NCBI GenBank assembly: GCA_025361995.1
Contig: JANYIP010000092.1
Location: forward strand, 1 to 5,622
Reading direction: 5' to 3'
Length of the DNA stretch: 5,622 nucleotides
Source of the DNA: Streptomycetales bacterium
GTDB lineage: Bacteria; Actinomycetota; Actinomycetes; Prado026
The notes beneath the pieces were generated by a model. The model was given only the letters and a program-made list of their open reading frames with translations, ran no database searches and was not told the DNA's origin. A program made the position numbers and the translations under genes. Shown in pieces: positions 1-5,622 of this stretch (positions are counted from its first letter, which is position 1; every line of letters starts with the position of its first letter).

Positions 1-1458
1 GAACGCCTGGGCCCGGGTGGTCGTGGCGGCGATCGTCTCCACCAGCAGCTGCAGACCGGCGCCACCACGCATGACTACCTTCCGCCCGAGCAGGTCCAGC
101 CCTTGGATCCCGTGCGTGCCTTCGTGGATCAGGTTGAGCCGGTTGTCCCGGTAGAACTGCTCGACCGGGTAGTCGCGGGTGTACCCGTACCCTCCGAGCA
201 CCTGGATCGCCAGGTTGTTGGCCTCCAGGCACCACTGGGACGGCCAGCTCTTGGCGATCGGCGTCAGCACGTCGAGCAGCAGTGTCGACCGGGCACGCGC
301 GTGCTCGTCGTCCGCGGTCGCCTCGTCGTCGAGCAGCAGCCCGCAGTAGAGGTTCAGGGCCAGCGCGCCCTCGACGTACGCCTTCTGGGCAAGCAGCATG
401 CGCCGGACATCGGTGTGCTCGATGATCGGGATCTGCGGCGTCGTGGGATCCTTCGATCCAGCGGGGCGCCCCTGGGCGCGGCCCTTGGCGTAGTCCAGCG
501 CATGCAGGTATCCGGTGTAGCCCAGGCAGGTCGCTCCGAGTCCGACACCGACCCTGGCCTCGTTCATCATGTGGAACATGTACGTCAGGCCAAGGTTCGG
601 CTCGCCGATGAGGAAGCCCACTGCCCCCGGCTGACCACCCGGCTCGTACGCTCCCTCACCGAAGTTGAGGGCCGCGTTGACGGTGCCACGGAACCCCATC
701 TTGTGGTTGAGGCCGGCCAGGGCGACGTCATTGCGCTCGCCGGTCTCGACGATGAACTTCGGCACGATGAAGAGTGAGAGGCCCTTAACCCCTGGGGGCC
801 CGCCCGCGATCTTCGCCAGGACGAGATGGACGATGTTCTCGGCGAGCTCGTGGTCACCGCCGGAGATCCACATCTTGTTGCCGAACAACCGAAAGCTGCC
901 GTCGTCGTCGAGCACCGCCCGCGTCATCACGTCGGACAGGCTCGATCCCGCCTGTGGTTCGGACAAGCACATGGTGCCGAAGAAGCGCCCCTCGACCATG
1001 GGCTGGACGTACGCCTGTCTCTGCTGCTCCGACCCGTGAGCGAGCAGCAGGTTCAGGTTGGCGAGAGTGAGGAAGGGGTACGCACTCGTGCTGATGTTGG
1101 CGGCCTGGAACCAACAGGCCACCGCATGGGCCACAGTCGCCGGGAGCTGCATGCCGCCCAAGTCTTCGTCCAGCGTGGCACCGAGGAATCCAGCGGCGCT
1201 GAAAGCCTTCAGCGCTGCCCCGATCTCCGGGATCAGGGTCACCTGATGGCCGTTGAACGTGGGCTCGTTCTGGTCGCTGGTGCGGTTGTGCGGCGCGAAG
1301 TGGTCGGTGGCCACCCGTTCTGCGAGCTCAAGGACGGCGTCGAAGGTCTCCCGCGAGTGCTCGGCGAAGCGTGGCCGCTTCGTCAGTCCCTCGACGTCGA
1401 GCCACTCGAAGAGCAGGAAGTCTAGATCTCGCCGGCTCAGCAGCAGGCTCGACTCCAT
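1..1458 (-). CDS. Acyl-CoA dehydrogenase, DmdC/FadE5-like large subfamily (3' end cut by window edge)
   Basis: FAD-dependent acyl-CoA dehydrogenase that would introduce the alpha,beta double bond into an acyl-CoA thioester, passing electrons to ETF. The reading frame is open for 486 codons to the left edge. The N-terminus has the RRDLDFLLFEWL and RPRFAEHSRETFDAV segments typical of the roughly 600-residue subfamily that includes 3-methylmercaptopropionyl-CoA dehydrogenase (DmdC) and mycobacterial FadE5. The FAD/substrate segment TMCLSEPQAGSSLSD is at about 162-176 and KMWISGGDHE at 195-204. LGGYGYTRDYPVEQ is at 421-434. The family's catalytic base is expected to be Glu446 in IHEGTHGIQ. By family length, about 110-120 C-terminal residues lie outside the window. 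The ATG shares its A with the TGA of the upstream hydratase gene (TGATG), and no Shine-Dalgarno is visible before it, so translation is probably coupled. Family assignment is firm; chain length and exact substrate cannot be told. Confidence 0.95.
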   Translation of the reverse strand, partial: MESSLLLSRRDLDFLLFEWLDVEGLTKRPRFAEHSRETFDAVLELAERVATDHFAPHNRTSDQNEPTFNGHQVTLIPEIGAALKAFSAAGFLGATLDEDLGGMQLPATVAHAVACWFQAANISTSAYPFLTLANLNLLLAHGSEQQRQAYVQPMVEGRFFGTMCLSEPQAGSSLSDVMTRAVLDDDGSFRLFGNKMWISGGDHELAENIVHLVLAKIAGGPPGVKGLSLFIVPKFIVETGERNDVALAGLNHKMGFRGTVNAALNFGEGAYEPGGQPGAVGFLIGEPNLGLTYMFHMMNEARVGVGLGATCLGYTGYLHALDYAKGRAQGRPAGSKDPTTPQIPIIEHTDVRRMLLAQKAYVEGALALNLYCGLLLDDEATADDEHARARSTLLLDVLTPIAKSWPSQWCLEANNLAIQVLGGYGYTRDYPVEQFYRDNRLNLIHEGTHGIQGLDLLGRKVVMRGGAGLQLLVETIAATTTRAQAF

Positions 1459-1910
1459 CAGGGAACCAGGAGAGCGACGGCCTCGGCGACGCACACCGGC
1501 TTCTTGGCACCGTCGCACTCGACGGTGAGCCTGACGACGGCTTGCGCCCCGTCGGGGCCGCGCTTCAGCTCGACGAGCTCCGCGCCGGCCCGCAGCCGCG
1601 AACCCACCGGGGCCGGTGCCGGGAAACGGGTCCGATTCAGTCCATAGTTGATCATCATCGAGAGCCCGTGAACCTCGTAGACCTCAGCGATCAGCGCTGC
1701 CCCCAGCGCCAGCGTGAGGAATCCGTGCGCGATCGTGCCACCGAACGGCCCGGCCGCGGCCCTGGCCGCGTCCGTGTGGATCCACTGGTGGTCGCCGGTC
1801 GCGTCGGCGAAGCGGTCGACCTGCTCCTGGCTGACGACATGCCACTGGCTGTACCCCAAGTGTGATCCGGTCGCTGTCGCGAAGTCGTCGATCCCGTCGA
1901 AGATGCGCAC
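1458..1910 (-). CDS. MaoC-like (R)-specific enoyl-CoA hydratase, single hotdog domain
   Basis: Single-domain hotdog-fold hydratase of 150 residues that would add water to a trans-2-enoyl-CoA, giving the (R)-3-hydroxyacyl-CoA. The hydratase-2 motif is seen as ADATGDHQWIHTD, with the presumed catalytic pair Asp40 and His45. It is followed by GPFGGTIAHGFLTLAL (the loop supplying the active-site Ser/Gly region) and by INYGLNRTRFPAPAPVGSRL. From memory the whole protein parallels mycobacterial Rv0130 (HtdZ, about 151 residues, same Asp40/His45 numbering). I chose the GTG at 1910 because it gives that length and sits 2 bp after the thiolase stop (TGACGGTG). An in-frame ATG at 1961 would force a 49-bp overlap and add 17 residues that do not look like the family. 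There is no strong ribosome site, so reinitiation after the thiolase is likely. The stop overlaps the next start by 1 bp. Confidence 0.93.
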   Translation of the reverse strand: MRIFDGIDDFATATGSHLGYSQWHVVSQEQVDRFADATGDHQWIHTDAARAAAGPFGGTIAHGFLTLALGAALIAEVYEVHGLSMMINYGLNRTRFPAPAPVGSRLRAGAELVELKRGPDGAQAVVRLTVECDGAKKPVCVAEAVALLVP

Positions 1911-1912
1911 CG

Positions 1913-3124
1913 TCAGAGTCGCTCGAAGATCATGGCCATCCCCTGACCACCGCCCACGCACATCGTCTCGAGCCCGAACTGCTTGTCCCGCACCCGCAGC
2001 GAGTGGATCAAGGTGGTCGCGATGCGGGCGCCGGTCATGCCGAAGGGGTGGCCGAGCGCGATGCCTCCGCCGTTGACGTTCAGCCGGTCGGTGTCGATCC
2101 CGAGCTGGCGCGCCGACGGGATCACCTGGGCGGCAAAGGCTTCGTTCATCTCGACCAGGTCGATGTCCCCCATGCTCAGACCCGCCCGGTCCAGCGCACG
2201 TCGCGATGCTTCGACCGGCCCGAGGCCCATGATCTCGGGGCTCAGCCCGCTGACCCCGGTAGCGACGATGCGCGCTAGCGGGGTCAGCTCGAGCTGGTCC
2301 GCTCGTTGCCGACTCATCACCACCAAGGCCGCTGCGCCGTCGTTGAGGGGACAGGCGTTCCCCGCCGTCACTGTGCCGTCAGGCCGGAACACGGGCTTGA
2401 GTGCGGCCAGCTGGTCGATGCTCGCGCCCCGGCGCGGGCCGTCGTCGGCGTCGACCACACGGCCGTCGGGCAGGACCACGGGGGTGATCTCGTCGGCCCA
2501 GAACCCGCTGTCGATCGCGGCTTCGGCCAGGTTGTGGCTGCGTACGGCGAACTCGTCCTGCTCGAGGCGGGTGATGCCGGTGTGCTGGGCGACGTTCTCC
2601 GCGGTCTGACCCATGGAGATGTACACGTCGGGCAGGTCACCGGCGGCGCGTGGGTCGGACCACTCCACGCCGTCGGCCGCGAGCTTCTCGTTCCGTGCTC
2701 TGGCATCGTCGAACGAGACGTTCATGGTCTCCGGCGGGTCGGCCAGGCCGTTGGCAAACCTGCTGACCGTCTCCACCCCGGCCGAGATGAAGACGTCGCC
2801 CTCGCCGGCCCTGATGGCATGGAAGGCCATCCGGGTGGACTGCAGGCTGGACGAGCAATAGCGGTTCACGGTCGTGCCGGGCACGTCGTCCAGGCCCAGC
2901 ATCACGGCGAGCACGCGGCCGATGTTGTGGCCGGATTCCGCGGCCGGCTGGGCGCAGCCGACGATAAGGTCGTCGATCGTGTGCGGGTCCAGCTGCGGGA
3001 CCTGCGCGAGGACGGCCTGGATGACCTGGGCCGCGAGGTCGTCAGGTCGGAGGTCCTTCAGGGATCCCTTGACCGCGCGCCCGATGGGGGATCGGGCGGT
3101 GGCAACGATGACTGCGTCCTGCAT
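1913..3124 (-). CDS. Thiolase family acetyl-CoA acyltransferase
   Basis: Thiolase of 403 residues, expected to cleave a 3-ketoacyl-CoA with CoA into acetyl-CoA (or propionyl-CoA) and a shortened acyl-CoA; the reverse condensation is chemically possible. It starts with the usual DAVIVATARSPIGR strand. The nucleophile is Cys90 in VNRYCSSSLQS. NEAFAAQ is at 327-333, the His of GIALGHPFGMTGAR is His359, and the second catalytic Cys is Cys389 in CVGGGQG. All three catalytic residues are present and the length is normal, so it should be active. I chose the ATG at 3124, which has GGGGAG 10 nt upstream. A TTG at 3142 would also be in frame but would place that ribosome site inside the gene. A 39-bp gap separates it from the SDR gene upstream. 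Its type, biosynthetic or degradative, cannot be read from motifs; the neighbours favour degradation. Confidence 0.95.
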   Translation of the reverse strand: MQDAVIVATARSPIGRAVKGSLKDLRPDDLAAQVIQAVLAQVPQLDPHTIDDLIVGCAQPAAESGHNIGRVLAVMLGLDDVPGTTVNRYCSSSLQSTRMAFHAIRAGEGDVFISAGVETVSRFANGLADPPETMNVSFDDARARNEKLAADGVEWSDPRAAGDLPDVYISMGQTAENVAQHTGITRLEQDEFAVRSHNLAEAAIDSGFWADEITPVVLPDGRVVDADDGPRRGASIDQLAALKPVFRPDGTVTAGNACPLNDGAAALVVMSRQRADQLELTPLARIVATGVSGLSPEIMGLGPVEASRRALDRAGLSMGDIDLVEMNEAFAAQVIPSARQLGIDTDRLNVNGGGIALGHPFGMTGARIATTLIHSLRVRDKQFGLETMCVGGGQGMAMIFERL

Positions 3125-3134
3125 GGCTGGTGAT

Positions 3135-3140
3135 CTCCCC
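3135..3140 (-). promoter_or_regulatory. Ribosome binding site of the thiolase gene
   Basis: GGGGAG on the minus strand ends 10 nt before the ATG at 3124. It decides between that ATG and the in-frame TTG at 3142, whose codon ends where this motif begins. It is the only recognisable Shine-Dalgarno in the leftward operon. Confidence 0.65.
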
Positions 3141-3163
3141 AAGGTGTCGGGACGGGTGGACAG

Positions 3164-3961
3164 CTAGGCCGAGGAAACGACTCGTGCCGGGGTCGCGAGC
3201 GACTGCCCGCCACCGTCGACGCACAGCCGCTGACCAGTGACGTACGAAGCCGCATCGGACACGAAGAACAGCACGGCCGCGGCCACGTCCTGTGGCTGAC
3301 ACATCCGGCCGAAGGGCATCTGGGCATCCAGCTCGCGCATGTCGCGCACGCCCGTCGTCGCGGTCATCAGACGCCGGCCCAAGTCCGTCTCGACGACGCC
3401 CGGGGCCACGATGTTCACGCGGATCCCGTAGTCGCGGACCTCTTTGGCCAACGTCATGGCCAGCGCCTCCTGAGCGGCCTTGGCCATGTTGTAGGGGGCG
3501 CCACCGGCGTTCATGAGGTCGGTCGCGATCGACGAGATGAAGACGATGTCGCCGTCGCCACGGCTGCGCATCGATGCAAGCACGAGCCGGCACAGGTGAT
3601 GCGCGCCGACGGCGTGCACCGCGATGAGCCGCTCGGTCTCGGTCGGGTCGGTGTCGTCGACGGGACGCCCACGGCTGGCCACACCGGCGTTGTTCACCAG
3701 GACGCTGATCGGGCCCAGGGCAGCCTGGACGGCTGCGACCATCGACGCATCCTCCTCGGCTGACTCGACGCTTGCCGCGAAGGCGGCTGCCGTGCCCCCG
3801 AGCGCGGTGATCTGCGCGACGGTCTCGTCCGCAGCCTGCCGGTCGCGCGCGTAGTTCACGGCGACGAGGGCGCCATCGGCTGCCAGCGCCAGGCTGATCG
3901 CTCGCCCGATCCCGCGTCCACCGCCGGTCACCAACGCCACCCTGCCAGTCAGCTGGGTCAT
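3164..3961 (-). CDS. Short-chain dehydrogenase/reductase (classical SDR, FabG-like)
   Basis: NAD(P)-dependent oxidoreductase of 265 residues with a Rossmann fold. The cofactor motif TGGGRGIG is at 12-19 and NNAG at 90-93. The catalytic Ser is Ser144 in FISSIA, with Tyr157 and Lys161 in YNMAK. The C-terminal PFGRMCQPQDVAAAV and GQRLCVDGGGQ segments are classical. Arg16, and the lack of an acidic residue after the second strand (VAVNYAR), hint at NADP(H), but this is a weak guide. His116 stands where the tetrad Asn usually sits. In this operon the natural role is oxidation of a 3-hydroxyacyl-CoA, probably the (R) form, to the 3-keto thioester for the thiolase; this is inferred from context. The ATG at 3961 is preferred because the fold begins directly after it (MTQLTGRVALVTGG). 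In-frame ATGs at 3973 and 3997 lie in or before the promoter's -10 box. It is the first gene of the operon. Confidence 0.94.
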   Translation of the reverse strand: MTQLTGRVALVTGGGRGIGRAISLALAADGALVAVNYARDRQAADETVAQITALGGTAAAFAASVESAEEDASMVAAVQAALGPISVLVNNAGVASRGRPVDDTDPTETERLIAVHAVGAHHLCRLVLASMRSRGDGDIVFISSIATDLMNAGGAPYNMAKAAQEALAMTLAKEVRDYGIRVNIVAPGVVETDLGRRLMTATTGVRDMRELDAQMPFGRMCQPQDVAAAVLFFVSDAASYVTGQRLCVDGGGQSLATPARVVSSA

Positions 3962-3968
3962 GGCTGCA

Positions 3969-3997
3969 AACATAAGTGATATTGACGTCGGGGTCAA
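3969..3997 (-). promoter_or_regulatory. Promoter of the leftward operon, predicted leaderless
   Basis: On the minus strand TTGACC (3997-3992) is separated by exactly 17 bp from TATGTT (3974-3969). These match the sigma-70/SigA consensus at 5 of 6 and 4 of 6 positions. Seven bases after the -10 box lies the A of the SDR ATG at 3961, so transcription would begin at or next to the start codon. This agrees with the absence of a Shine-Dalgarno before that ATG. Leaderless mRNAs are common in actinobacteria. The assignment is by eye. Confidence 0.6.
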
Positions 3998-3998
3998 T
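3981..3998. promoter_or_regulatory. Inverted repeat, candidate operator in the divergent intergenic region
   Basis: ATTGAC, 6 bp spacer (GTCGGG), GTCAAT: two perfect 6-bp arms with centres 12 bp apart. The right arm contains the -35 box of the leftward promoter, so a bound repressor would block RNA polymerase. The symmetry also places TTGAC on the plus strand (3982-3986). With a 17-bp spacer that would point to CACACT at 4005-4010, a poor -10, so a rightward promoter here is only possible. Arm length and spacing suit a dimeric regulator such as a TetR- or GntR-family protein. No regulator gene is in the window, and I do not recognise the motif as a named one. Confidence 0.5.
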
Positions 3999-4016
3999 TA
4001 GTTGCACACTGCCGCC

Positions 4017-4040
4017 CAGCCCCCGAGTGCGACGGGGCTG
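4017..4040 (+). other. Possible hairpin in the leader of the transporter mRNA
   Basis: CAGCCCC (4017-4023) can pair with GGGGCTG (4034-4040) around a 10-nt loop. An alternative is CCCCG/CGGGG with a 7-nt loop. It lies 52 bp before the binding-protein ATG and has no following T run, so it does not look like a terminator. In GC-rich DNA such a repeat can arise by chance. Confidence 0.25.
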
Positions 4041-4076
4041 CGGATCGCTGTTTCCGCCCCATGTTCAGTCCCGACC

Positions 4077-4083
4077 GGAGGAG
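4077..4083 (+). promoter_or_regulatory. Ribosome binding site of the binding-protein gene
   Basis: GGAGGAG lies 8 nt before the ATG at 4092, a near-ideal Shine-Dalgarno. It fixes the start there, not at the in-frame TTG at 4002, and it predicts strong translation, as is usual for binding proteins that outnumber their transporter. Confidence 0.85.
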
Positions 4084-4091
4084 AACGCTCA

Positions 4092-5273
4092 ATGACGAGG
4101 CAACGACTCATCCACCCTTGGCGAAACGGTGCGGCGGTGACCGCCGGTGCACTGGCCGGCCTCGTCCTGATCGCGGGATGCAGCAGCAGCAGCACACCAG
4201 CGTCGACGACGAGCGCGCCCGCCTCGGCGACCCCCTCCACCAGCGCCACCGTGGACCCGGCCGTTGCCACGGCCCAGGCGTTCCTTTCCAAGTACCTGAC
4301 CGCCCCGACCGGTCTGCCGGTCACCGATCCGCTGCCGGCGAAGCCGACGCCCGGCAAGACCATCGTGTATCTGGCCTGCGAGGTGCCGCAGTGCGTCCAG
4401 CTGGGCGACGGCGTGACGGCAGCGGCCAAGTCCGTTGGGTGGCAGAGCAAGATCCTGACCTGGAAGAGCTCGGACCCCGCGACGCTGGTGGCCGCGATGC
4501 AGCAGGCGCTGGAGCTGAAGCCGGCTCCCGCGTACGTGGTGTTCTCCGGCCTGCCGCCAGTCGTCTGGTCGAGCAAGGTGCCGGCGTTCAAGGCAGCTGG
4601 CATCAAGCTGATCGCCGCATCGCTCGGCCCGGCGACGCTCGGCGACACCGTCATCGCCAACCTGCTCGACGACGGTGACGCCAAGCTGCAAGGCAAGATC
4701 CTCGCGGACTGGGTGATCGCCGACTCGGGCGGCAAGGCGAAGGTGCTCCAGCAGGACTTCCCCGACTTCCCGACCATCGCCGGTGTCGGCACCGGGATCC
4801 GTGACGAGATCGCGGCCACCTGCCCGGGGTGCACCGTGACCAAGCTCGACGTCACCGGCGCGCAGCTCGCCAGCGGAGGCGTGACTCCGGCCATCATCTC
4901 AGCTCTGCAGCGTGATCCGTCGATCGACTACTTGGCCGCGTCGGACATCGCGCTGGCCCCGGGGCTGCCCGCCGCACTGAAGGCGGCCGGACTCGACAAG
5001 GTGAAGATCGTCGGCGGGGCCGCAGACCCAACCACCGAGCAGACCCTGCGCGACGGCACGGGCAGCGCGTTCATGGCCAACGACCTCGGGTACGTCGGGT
5101 GGCTGGCCGTGGACGTGGCTCTTCGCGACGCTGCTGGAGTGACTTTCGCACCCAACGGTGGAGGCATGCCGCAGGAGCTCCTCACCAAGGACACCGTCGG
5201 CCCAGCCGGCGCAGTGACCGACTTCCCCGTTGGCTACCAGGACTCGTTCAAGAAGTTGTGGCTGGTGGGATGA
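4092..5273 (+). CDS. ABC transporter substrate-binding lipoprotein, RbsB-like (Peripla_BP_4 type)
   Basis: Lipid-anchored, cell-surface solute-binding protein of 393 residues that should deliver its ligand to an ABC importer. The signal peptide has a basic start (MTRQRLIHPWR), a hydrophobic stretch at 13-28 and the lipobox IAGC with the lipidated Cys30. A Ser/Thr/Ala/Pro-rich linker (31-53) follows. The mature fold begins at about residue 88 (GKTIVYLAC). The overall pattern is that of a two-lobe sugar-type binding protein: KVPAFKAAGIKLIAAS at 162-177, GIRDEIAATCPGCTV at 235-249, and DKVKIVGGAADPTTEQTLRDG at 302-322 with LGYVGWLAVDVA at 332-343. Cys96/Cys101 and Cys244/Cys247 are close pairs that could form disulfides. 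The stop overlaps the ATPase start (ATGA). The family mostly binds pentoses, hexoses or autoinducer-like compounds, but the position opposite an acyl-CoA degradation operon makes a different ligand plausible. The family is fairly certain; the ligand is unknown. Confidence 0.88.
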   Translation: MTRQRLIHPWRNGAAVTAGALAGLVLIAGCSSSSTPASTTSAPASATPSTSATVDPAVATAQAFLSKYLTAPTGLPVTDPLPAKPTPGKTIVYLACEVPQCVQLGDGVTAAAKSVGWQSKILTWKSSDPATLVAAMQQALELKPAPAYVVFSGLPPVVWSSKVPAFKAAGIKLIAASLGPATLGDTVIANLLDDGDAKLQGKILADWVIADSGGKAKVLQQDFPDFPTIAGVGTGIRDEIAATCPGCTVTKLDVTGAQLASGGVTPAIISALQRDPSIDYLAASDIALAPGLPAALKAAGLDKVKIVGGAADPTTEQTLRDGTGSAFMANDLGYVGWLAVDVALRDAAGVTFAPNGGGMPQELLTKDTVGPAGAVTDFPVGYQDSFKKLWLVG

Positions 5274-5622
5274 CACCCACCGGTCTGGCGCCGGCGCTGA
5301 AGGTCAGTGGACTGAGCAAGACGTTCGGCAGTGCGCGGGCTCTCACCGAGGTCTCGCTCGCCATCCCTGCGGGCCAGCTGCACGCGCTCGTCGGGGAGAA
5401 CGGCTCGGGAAAGTCCACGCTGATCAAGATCCTCTCCGGCTACCACCATGGTGACCCCGGGTCCGAGCTGGAGATCGGCGGCCTGCCTCTGGCCGCCGGT
5501 TCTCCGGCCGCGGCGTACGCGTTGGGGTGCCGGTTCGTGCACCAGGACCTGGGTCTCGTCGACACGCTCTCCGTCGCCGACAACCTGAGCCTGTCGGCGG
5601 GATACCCGTCGCGACTGGGCAC
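5270..5622 (+). CDS. ABC transporter ATP-binding protein, RbsA-like sugar type (3' end cut by window edge)
   Basis: Start of the ATPase that powers the importer. The frame is open for 117 codons to the right edge. Walker A is GENGSGKST at 42-50, followed by LIKILSGYHHGD. The Q-loop glutamine is Gln92 in FVHQDLGLVDTLSVADNLSL. This resembles the first nucleotide-binding domain of RbsA/MglA/XylG-type proteins, which normally carry two such domains in about 500 residues; the signature motif, Walker B and any second domain lie beyond the window. The ATG overlaps the binding-protein stop in ATGA, the usual arrangement for coupled translation. A permease gene is expected further downstream. ABC ATPase identity is certain; the sugar-type subfamily rests on the Q-loop region and the binding-protein partner. 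Confidence 0.93.
   Translation, partial: MTPTGLAPALKVSGLSKTFGSARALTEVSLAIPAGQLHALVGENGSGKSTLIKILSGYHHGDPGSELEIGGLPLAAGSPAAAYALGCRFVHQDLGLVDTLSVADNLSLSAGYPSRLG

Noticed and set aside
103..777. A 224-codon open frame on the plus strand, and similar ones at 826-1425 and 1862-2278
   Set aside because: They lie opposite the acyl-CoA dehydrogenase and thiolase genes, have Arg/Val/Gly-rich composition without motifs, and are the antisense frames expected in GC-rich coding DNA.
2306..3133. A 275-codon plus-strand open frame
   Set aside because: It is entirely antisense to the thiolase, whose three catalytic motifs are intact. The product has no recognisable domain.
3125..3163. Possible terminator or internal promoter between SDR and thiolase
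   Set aside because: The 39-bp gap shows no hairpin with a T run and no convincing -35/-10 pair, only the thiolase ribosome site.
4002..4091. N-terminal extension of the binding protein from a TTG at 4002
   Set aside because: It would put about 30 residues before the signal peptide and bury the strong GGAGGAG site inside the gene.
4180..4194. Five GCA trinucleotide repeats
   Set aside because: They encode the end of the lipobox Cys codon and a Ser run of the linker. Short Ser repeats are common after lipoprotein cysteines, and the tract is too short to suggest phase variation.
3998..4897. A 299-codon minus-strand open frame and a 321-codon one at 3042-4007
   Set aside because: The first is antisense to the binding protein, which has a clear lipobox and ribosome site. 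The second is a different frame of the SDR with Arg-rich, low-complexity product.

Overview
The window is GC-rich, tightly packed DNA with gene overlaps, few gaps and a GTG start. This fits a high-GC actinobacterium. The MaoC-type protein closely resembles my memory of mycobacterial Rv0130, which supports that placement, but I cannot assign a genus from sequence alone.

The layout is two divergent transcription units separated by about 130 bp. The leftward unit (3961 down to the left edge) encodes, in order, a short-chain dehydrogenase/reductase (SDR), a thiolase, a MaoC/hotdog-fold enoyl-CoA hydratase and an acyl-CoA dehydrogenase that runs off the window. The last three are nearly or actually overlapping, so this is almost certainly one operon. 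The rightward unit (4092 to the right edge) encodes a lipoprotein substrate-binding protein and, overlapping it by 4 bp, the start of a sugar-type (RbsA-like) ABC ATPase. The permease presumably lies beyond the edge.

Together the four leftward proteins could perform one complete beta-oxidation turn: FAD-dependent dehydrogenation, hydration by an (R)-type hydratase, NAD(P)-dependent oxidation by the SDR, and thiolysis. The usual crotonase/HCDH multifunctional enzyme is absent from the window. The importer facing it may bring in the compound degraded by this pathway. Its family is normally associated with sugars, so the substrate is an open question.

The intergenic region holds the clearest regulatory structure. 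The leftward promoter has TTGACC, a 17-bp spacer and TATGTT, placed so that the mRNA would start at or very near the SDR ATG (leaderless). A 6-bp inverted repeat (ATTGAC, 6 bp, GTCAAT) overlaps the -35 box and is a good operator candidate. I found no RNA genes, mobile elements, CRISPR arrays or clear terminators. The enzyme and transporter families are all known. What is potentially new is their combination and control, not any single gene.
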